64,000 nucleotides of DNA. It comes from Amoebophrya sp. A120. Lineage: Eukaryota > Sar > Dinophyceae > Syndiniales > Amoebophryaceae. The stretch spans positions 1,359,557 to 1,423,556 of the forward strand of contig CAJINV010000003.1 of NCBI GenBank assembly GCA_905178155.1, read 5' to 3'. The notes under the pieces were generated by a model. The model saw nothing but the letters and a program-made list of their open reading frames with translations, searched no databases and was not told where the DNA came from. Positions 57,321 through 64,000 of this stretch are shown in pieces (within the stretch, counting starts at the first letter, position 1; every line of letters starts with the position of its first letter). A program made the translations under genes and the position numbers.

Positions 57321-58028
57321 ATGGCGTCCAGTGAGCTGTTTGCAAAACTGAACAAGTGGAAGGACAAGGCGGATCTCACCGCGATAGAGGCGCAGGGGCA
57401 GAGTACGGAGGATAGGTATCTCTACAAAAAGGTAGTTTTTGGATTTCCTAGTAAGTGTGTTTCGCCCCACGTACTTGCTTGAAAAAAGGAAGAATCTTTT
57501 TCTTTTTGATTTGAAAAGAAGAAACATGAAAACAGGGCAAAGTATTGTCGTGCGAGCGACAGCACCGCGAGTACGTCTTCTTCCTTGTCGAATCGAGGAA
57601 CTACTGCCAGCAATGGGAAGAACTGCACGACAGCATCCACGAGCCACCAGGGCGGCAGCTCTAGTAGCACCAGACCTCCTGCTGCCGGACAAGTAGCATT
57701 GCAGCAATTGCCGACTGTGGCCAAGGGCGGAGCGCAGGAGCTTGCCGCGAAACTTGGAAAGTGGAAAACCGCCGCGGAGGAGACCGCACTGGAGAGTACG
57801 ATTGGCGAGACCACGGCGGATGCGAAAAGCACCGATCATATCGACGATAGCAGTAAAACGATCAGCACGCGCGGCAGTCCCACAAGCTGCTGCGAGTCGG
57901 ACAGCAAGGCAAGTACGCCCGCGGAGACAGACGGACAAGGACAAGACCAGCCACAGGACCTTCTGCAAAAATTGTCCAAATGGCGAGATAAGGCCGAAAA
58001 CCAGGGCGAAAAGTACCATGTTGTATAG
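57321..58028 (+). CDS. Small unknown protein with three LxxKLxKWk motifs
   Basis: CDS join(57321..57415, 57536..58028), 195 aa, one GT-AG intron. The motif Leu-x-x-Lys-Leu-x-Lys-Trp followed by a charged helix occurs three times: LFAKLNKWKDKAD at the N-terminus, LAAKLGKWKTAAEE in the middle and LLQKLSKWRDKAEN near the C-terminus. Ser/Thr/Gly-rich linkers separate them. Such repeated amphipathic helices suggest binding to a repetitive partner or a membrane surface, but no family is recognised. Confidence 0.6.
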
Positions 58029-58330
58029 CACACGACCGGCTCCTTACTTGTTCAGGACTGCATTCATTCCTTTGCGTGTCCTGCGTCATCGAAGACAGAT
58101 CTGAATCTTCTGTCGATTTTGGAACGGATCTATTTTCGGTTTCAATCTCTCAGGTTCGAAAGCGTTCCGACGCAGAGCTGCGTCGACCGTCGGGCAGGCG
58201 ACACTAAGTTGAAAGTAGGCGCAGCTGAGTTTGTCCCGGGCGGATTGAGGTGATTATTAGATCCAGACTTGATACATTGATTTGGACCCCACATCTGCTG
58301 ATGGTCTGGTAACCAAAGCGTGCGCAAGCG

Positions 58331-58385
58331 CTCGCAAGAGCGCTTTGCGCGCGGGCTTGCCCGCGCGCAAAGCGCTCTTTGCGAG
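58331..58385. repeat. 55-bp near-perfect hairpin
   Basis: The left arm 58331-58356 and right arm 58359-58385 are reverse complements with one extra A in the right arm; the loop is TT. The core is GCGCTTTGCGCGCGGGC. It lies about 0.3 kb after the stop codon of the preceding gene. Confidence 0.92.
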
Positions 58386-58694
58386 ATGCTCATCCATCGC
58401 AAACGCAGCGCGAAGGCTTTGCCGTTACCATATGGGAGGAACTCAGGGGTATGCAATCACTCGCAAAATCGGGCATTATCAAGTGCGTTTTGTCTTCAGA
58501 AAGCGGATCGGGCAGAATTTCTGGGAGTTTTACGGAAAGCAGCCAAAACAGCAATTACCAAGTGGGAAAAGGGTAAAAAAGAGCATTTTTGCAACTCCGC
58601 CCGGTCTGAATCTCAAAAAAGATAGCTTCATTTTCGGCAAGGGCCGATGGTGTAATGCGTTTTATAGCGGAAAATGCGTCACTTCCGGGCAGCT

Positions 58695-58960
58695 CCGGCC
58701 GCTTGAAAATTGAAAAAAAGTGCTTAAAAAGTGTGTTTTTTCACAGCATGCAAGCGGGCGAAAAAATTTACCAAATTCGTCCGGAACCTGGAAGCCGCTT
58801 GAAAATTGAAAAAAAAGACGAAAAAAGTAACATTTTTCGCAGCGTGGAAGCAGCCGGGAGAAAACGCGGATTTTGTCCATGGCGCAGCGGCCGCTTGGTA
58901 ATTGAAAATGACAATTTGTGATGAAAAAGCGAAAGCCGCTTGGAAATTCCCGCTCAAGGG
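58695..58960. repeat. Imperfect A-rich tandem repeat
   Basis: The motif GGCCGCTTGAAAATTGAAAA or a close variant begins near 58698, 58792, 58889 and 58938, the first three about 95-100 bp apart. Between them lie similar A-rich segments containing a TTTTTCRCAGC element. Looks like a decaying minisatellite. Confidence 0.65.
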
Positions 58961-59290
58961 CGGTTTTTCAAATTGTCACACGGCCCATACCGTCGAGATT
59001 GGACGAAAAAAAGCAGCCATCAAGCCTGCGGAGGTGTGTCCACCCCCCACGGTTTTCGACCTCTCTGAGGGTCGCAAATTGAAACCCTCCCCCCGCTTAG
59101 AAATGCCCGATTTCGGTGGCCCAAAAGGGCTGCCGGAAATGAAGGAAATGGCGTAACTTTTTGAAGTTTCTGCACTTTACCTGGACAGCGTTCCGCCGTG
59201 CATAACTTCATGCGCGACGGCGCAGTGGCCTTCAGAAAAGGCTTTGCTTTTCAAGGGGCATCGAAAGGATGCCCCGCTGCGAAATAGCAG

Positions 59291-59438
59291 ACCGGATTTC
59301 GCCTTCAATGCTTATCGCAGGAGCCTGCGGGCCGCCGCGGGCGACAGTAGTTGCCCGCGGCCCTTTAGGGCCGCGGGGAAGTGGTGGAGCCCGCGGCGGC
59401 CCGCAGGCTCCTGCGATAAGCTTTGAATGCGAATCCGG
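59291..59438. repeat. Large GC-rich inverted repeat with inner hairpin
   Basis: Arms of about 50 bp (59291-59342 and 59389-59438) are complementary with few mismatches; the inner 34 bp, including CTTATCGCAGGAGCCTGCGG, are perfect. The 46-bp loop contains its own hairpin, CCCGCGGCCC-TTTA-GGGCCGCGGG. The 148-bp unit has the shape of a small foldback element. Confidence 0.9.
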
Positions 59439-59657
59439 AAGCCCCCGATGACCCGAACAGGTCAGGGCCAGGGGTCAGCTTGCACAAGGTTGGCGGGCCT
59501 TCGCGTTGGCTAGATGTTCGCGCACGCTTTTGGTTACCAATATCGCCCTCCGGGCGCGACCTTAATACTCTTCGTTTGGAGCATGCCTTTCCTCGTAGTT
59601 TTACTTTTTCATCAACAAAATTTATGTCTGTTGTAGCAAAAAAAAAAAAACAGCGAG

Positions 59658-60408
59658 ATGCTCGGCAGAAAAGTCGCAGTTTCGGTGGAGTCCATGGCGA
59701 AGAGCGGGGTGGTTGGATCAGCCACATGGAGCCTGAGCAACGTCCCAGAAGCAGCTGACATGCAATCCGACCAGTTCTCCATGTACTTACTACTAAATTG
59801 CTTTTGATGTTGTCGTGCTGGCACGAGATCATGATGAAAAATCTCGAGCCACAAAGAAAGTCAAAGTTAATTACGCCGTCTTTTCAACTAAAGCTCAACA
59901 CCACCTTCATTTTTCCTTCCAAAACTTACCCAGACCAAACCTGGCTGGTGATTGGCAGCTGGAACTGTGCAACAGCGTGGAGGACCAGAGCGTTTTGAAG
60001 TTGACCGGGCCCACCCACGTGGTCGGCGTGCGCGTTTCTTTCTTCGCTGGGAAGCAGCTGCAGATCGCGCAGCCGTGGGGCACGGAAGGAGTGATGACGA
60101 AGGTTTTCAAGAAGCTGACGTCGGATGACGCCGTCGAGGTGGGTATTCGGTGGAAGACGCCGCCGGGCCTGGTGCCACCGCCCGCTGCTAAAAATATTGC
60201 AGCTGCGGCTGCGCCGCAGGATCACGCGCCGGCTGGAGCGGCTGCGCCGTCGCTACAATCGTCGTCCACGGTCTCGCAACAAGCTACTACCGATCATCTT
60301 TCGCGAGGAGCGGACGATGCTGATGCTGCCGAAAAGAAACCAGCCCAGGAACAGCAGACAGCTGAGGAAGCTGAGCCGGACTCTACACGACCAGGTGGCA
60401 CAGAGTAG
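59658..60408 (+). CDS. Hypothetical protein, 2 exons, 199 aa
   Basis: CDS join(59658..59782, 59934..60408), with one GT-AG intron in phase. The N-terminal 110 residues look folded and strand-rich (WQLELCNSVEDQSVLKL, VVGVRVSFFAGKQLQIAQ). The C-terminal 80 residues are Ala/Pro/Gln/Glu-rich and disordered. The start ATG follows a run of 12 A; an upstream ATG in another frame (59622) is less likely. No family is recognised. Confidence 0.55.
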
Positions 60409-61429
60409 AATTTGCTTTTTCGTACGAATCTTTGAACTGTGATGTTCTTGAATATCAGCTTCAGCCGTAGTTACTACGCAACCTCCGGGGACGGCTGTGC
60501 ATGCCTTGTGCTTGCCATACGGATGAGCCGAGAGCCAGAAGGACCGACGCGCCGCAGGAAACAACATAACTCCGAGCCAAATAATAGCAGATTCTTTTTT
60601 ACCGATACAATTTTCACGAACAGATTAGTCTTCTTTGTGTCCTCCTCTTACATTTACAGTTTGCTAACTGTTGCTACTTCTTTCATACTGTTACATACTA
60701 CACATTGCAATCTGAATATCCGAAACCGAATGACAAGAAAAATCACCACCACTCGAAGCCCAAGGAATCATCGGTCTCTTTGCATCTAGGAAACCGATCA
60801 TGGACCAAGATGAGAACTATATCTTGCCTACCGTCAAATCTAATGGAAATCTGTAGTACAACCAATGGGGAGGTTGTGTATCTGAATCTTCCTATACACA
60901 ACATCGATTTCTTAGCCATAGCGATAGCCACGTACCGAATGGTCGTACTTTTTTTAAGTCTATCATAGCCGATCCATATAAACACGTTCAAATGCCACCC
61001 TGTCACCACTTCCTGACACCAGAAATGCACATGCCTTCCCTTGCTTCTGTATGATAAGTAGACTTTCCTATGAAATTCGAATTTCGTTTGGGTTCGTTTG
61101 CCTACACGTACACGGACCAGTCGCAGAAGCTAGAAAAGTCCACTGTGTCTCTCCGTCTCGTTTCCGTTTTTCGTCGTGCTGCTTGCACTTGCGTTAAGTA
61201 CTCCGGAGGGTAGGATCAAATAGACCCTGTGTCGTGTGGTAGTACTACTGCCGACACGGTCATTTTGTCGATTTGAGGGGCAGAATGCAGGCTTCCCGGA
61301 TCTTTGTGACCTGCTGTGAAGATGCTCCTAGTCATCAGCAGGAACAGGTGGTTGCGAGTTTGAGGTTTTTAAATTTTTGTGAGAGAACAACGCGTTCTTG
61401 GCTTCCTTTGGTGATTGCGACCCATAATC
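60409..61429. other. Intergenic stretch, nothing identified
   Basis: About 1 kb of AT-rich sequence. Short frames on both strands lack coding character. Confidence 0.5.
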
Positions 61430-64000
61430 ATGGCTCCCGTTGCTGGGAGCTCGGTTCGCAACAAGGCGACCAAGTCGCCCATGTTCCACGTCGGGCCCAT
61501 GAGCCGCAATGTGGTGGATGCGTTGGCGGAGTTGTGCGACGAGTTGGAAATCACTATTGGGCTGCTTCCCTCCCGTCGGCAGATCGATTTTGATGGAGGA
61601 TACAGCAACAATTGGACGACGAAAGGCTTTGCGGAGTACGTCGCGGCAAAGAACGCAAGCTTTGCGGGCACCGATTATGCGCTTCTTATGGAGCGGGACC
61701 ACGGTGGCCCCAAGCAGGGCTCTGTGGAAGACGATGGCTGTGAGTCGTTCGCGACCGACGCGCAATATTTCGATCTGATCCACGTGGACCCGTGGGCGGC
61801 GTGCAAGGACCTGCAAGAGGGCATCGACATGACCATCAAGCACATTCAAGACATGTGCAAGCAAAGCACCGAGCCGAAATTCGAAGTGGGCACGGAGGAG
61901 GCTATTCGTCCATTCACTTCGGGGGAGCTGGAGATTTTGCTGCGCCAGCTGAAGATTCGGCTGACCAACGAGGAGTTCGCGCGTATTGAGTACGTGGTGA
62001 TCCAGTCCGGTGTGGCGTTGGATCTTGCGAACCGCCAAAATGTGGGGGTTTACAACAAGGAGCGTCTGAAGGAGATGGTAAAAATCGTCCACAAATACGG
62101 AAAGAAACCGAAGGAGCACAATGGGGACTACTTGTCGCGGCAGCAGTGCCAGGAGCGGTTCACCAACGGCGTCGCAGCCGTCAACATCGCGCCGGCCTTC
62201 GGGCAAATTGAAACCGCCTGCTTGCTGACGCTGCTGCGAGAACAGGACATTTCCGCCTCTTCGCCGACCAACGCCTCTGGTAAAAGCCTGTTCGAGGAGA
62301 TGTACCAGCTGTGCTACGACTCCGCAAAGTGGAAAAAATGGAACAAGAACAACCTGCTGAACCCGAGAACGGAAAAAGAGAAGCTCATCCTGATTTGCGG
62401 ACACTACGTCTTGTCGTACAAGACCTTCGTCGAGGAGTTGAAGCCAAAAATTCTGGAAGCTGCGAGGACGTTCCTGGCCCAACAGTCGGAGGAGGTGATG
62501 GTGGAGCGGAACGGCGCAACCCTTTCCCCCGACATCAATGTCCTGTACGACAGCTACGTGGTTTCGGAGGTGAAGAAGTTTTTCACACCGTATCTGGAGA
62601 TGGCGAAGGAGCTCCAGACGATTTACGGCGCTAATTCCTCGGGTTTGTACGGAACCAGTATCTCCGAGGTGCCCGGAAAAAACATCTTCACCGAAGAATG
62701 CGACTTGGAAAACCGTGCGGGCGGTTTGACGTTTCAGTACTACGACGGGTATGGAGACGCATCTGCGGCGGAGACGAGGAAGACGGAAATCCACCGGGTC
62801 GTGTGGTCTGCGGCCCCGTCGCCGTACTACTATGCAACCTACATGTTTCCGCTTCCGGGCAAGGATGTGACCAGTTTGAAGTTGTCGCTCGACTTCCTGG
62901 ACGCGTACACGCTGTACTTCCGAAGCCACGGCAGCAACACCGCGTCTGGAACGTTGTCCTTGAAGTTCTCGTCTGCGGCCGGTGCTGGCACGGAGTCCAC
63001 GCCTGTTTCCACCTTGGGCCTGGACCAAGCCCTCGACGTTCGCGGGTATTTTTTGGAGGTGGAATTGACCGGCGTCAAAAACGCACACGAAGGCACCACG
63101 TTCTGCCTGTACGTGGCGGGCATCCCCTCCTCGCGCAAGAGCGTGGTCAACAACTTCGTCGAGGACTGTCGGGCCGACAGTAAGAATTCGTTTACAAGGC
63201 GCAACTTCGCCCCATTCTCGGGATTCGTGTTGCATGTAACTACTTGGCTTCAATGCAGATCCATTTGAAAGCTTCGCATCACGTGCGTGTCTCCACATGA
63301 TGGTCGACAAAAAATTATCGTGAGTTCTTCTCATGTTTGACGTACAGAACTATCCGTACTGTACCAAGCAAATTGTTCGAAGTCAGTTGTGCGTGTTGCG
63401 GTGGTGCTGGAAGAAAGTAGACTGCAGGAAGTAGATGAAAAAGAAATCCGGATGTTGCATGACAGAGCGGGGTGATTTTCCTTACCATTCTCTGGACAGT
63501 GGTGAACGATGCGGATAGTACTAGCGCTGCTGCAACGGGCGTTGCGGGTCTGACAGGTGGAGCCGACAAACCTCCCGTTCAGGCGACCATGCCGGGTGGC
63601 CGGCCGCGATCGAAATCGGTGGAAGAAGTGACGAAGGTGATCAAGAAATCGGAGTCGGTGAAAAAAGTAGTGAAGCCCTGGGGACACGAACTCTGGATCA
63701 CCTCGCCCGAGAACATCCACCTGTACTGCTTGAAGGAGATCATGTTGAAAAGCGGCAAGAAAACCAGTCTGCAGTACCACGTGATGAAGCGCGAAACGAA
63801 TGTACTGGTTGAGGGCCGGGCCGTGATGTGGTACCAGAAAAACGCAGACCCGCCGACGCTGGAGGCCAAACTGGCAACACTGTCGGTCGAGGAGCAACAA
63901 GGAAACGCGATGTACAAAGACGTGAACTTGGAGCTTGGGCAGCAGCTGCTGTGGCCGCTCTCTGCCGTGGGTGTGACCCCGCCCTTGATCCACCGTGTCG
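61430..64000 (+). CDS. GatZ/KbaZ-like aldolase fused to a cupin, runs off the window
   Basis: Exons 61430..63179 and 63500..>64000, joined by a GT-AG intron in phase; 3' end not seen. Residues about 30-290 resemble the tagatose-bisphosphate aldolase Z-subunit family (class II aldolase barrel): VDALAELCDELEITIGLLPS, DFDGGYSNNWT, RDHGGPKQG, FDLIHVDPWAA, FEVGTEEAIRPF, EYVVIQSGVAL, KEHNGDYL and VNIAPAFGQIET. A region at about 440-570 looks like a beta-sandwich, perhaps sugar-binding. The second exon adds a linker and KPWGHELWITSP...SGKKTSLQYH, the phosphomannose-isomerase-type cupin signature. The protein probably acts on a sugar phosphate, in cell-surface glycan or nucleotide-sugar synthesis. 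The exact reaction cannot be given. Whether the barrel is catalytic is open, since GatZ/KbaZ subunits support a partner aldolase. Confidence 0.75.

Larger units (their letters stand above)
58029..59657. other. Hairpin- and repeat-rich spacer
   Basis: About 1.6 kb with no supported gene. It holds a tight 55-bp hairpin, an imperfect A-rich tandem repeat and a large GC-rich inverted repeat, each listed separately. Chance frames arise from the repeats. Confidence 0.6.

Noticed and set aside
61328-63334. Minus-strand open frame of 668 codons
   Set aside because: It lies opposite the aldolase-like exon, which has many conserved motifs; the antisense frame is a by-product of codon bias.
1-64000. 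CRISPR arrays, rRNA or tRNA genes
   Set aside because: No regular spacer-repeat array, rRNA signature or cloverleaf was found; the repeated ends at many sites belong to introners.

Overview
The window reads as nuclear DNA of a eukaryotic protist. Every gene I can support lies on the + strand, intergenic gaps are mostly 0.5-1.6 kb, and coding regions are interrupted both by ordinary GT-AG introns and by a second class of intron that is plainly a mobile element. These second-class introns have long terminal inverted repeats (TIRs), duplicate about 5 bp of target, and mostly lack GT-AG borders. Removing the element plus one copy of the duplication restores conserved protein sequence exactly. That combination, with one-way gene order, best fits a syndinian dinoflagellate such as Amoebophrya, whose genomes are known for invasive introner elements. 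The assignment is inference; no rRNA or organelle gene is present to prove it.

Layout: 0-2.6 kb holds a 125-bp tandem repeat and a poorly resolved exon-like region. 2.6-5.9 kb is a triose-phosphate/nucleotide-sugar-type transporter. 6.9-7.6 kb holds the possible 3' exons of a small gene. 7.7-10.8 kb is an eight-exon coiled-coil protein. 11.6-13.0 kb is a tail-anchored metaxin/SAM37-like protein. 13.5-15.4 kb is a disrupted or duplicated locus with a palindrome-rich insert. 16.1-16.9 kb is a hypothetical gene. 17.5-19.2 kb is a RING/TRAF-type zinc-finger protein. 20.5-25.8 kb is a large unknown protein with five element introns. 27.5-39.7 kb is a giant Nup205/Nup192-like nucleoporin of about 3,441 aa. 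40.6-42.8 kb is a seven-exon microbial rhodopsin proton pump with a blue-type glutamine. 44.3-45.4 kb is a secreted unknown protein broken at a 12-C run. 46.3-48.5 kb is the purine enzyme PurH/ATIC. 49.2-53.4 kb is a long disordered protein ending in a histone stem-loop-binding (SLBP) domain. 54.1-56.8 kb is phosphonopyruvate decarboxylase. 57.3-58.0 kb and 59.7-60.4 kb are small unknown genes around a hairpin-rich spacer. 61.4 kb to the edge is a GatZ/KbaZ-like aldolase fused to a mannose-6-phosphate-isomerase-like cupin, running off the window.

The genes do not form a pathway or operon. The unifying theme is the introners: two large TIR families (A and B), a third clear one in purH, and several weaker ones. 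They share an internal vocabulary of short words, occur in both orientations, sometimes sit in pairs about 50 bp apart, and in one case nest inside an ordinary intron. Exon boundaries were worked out by hand from reading frame, splice signals and conserved motifs. Where the frame is the only guide I say so.
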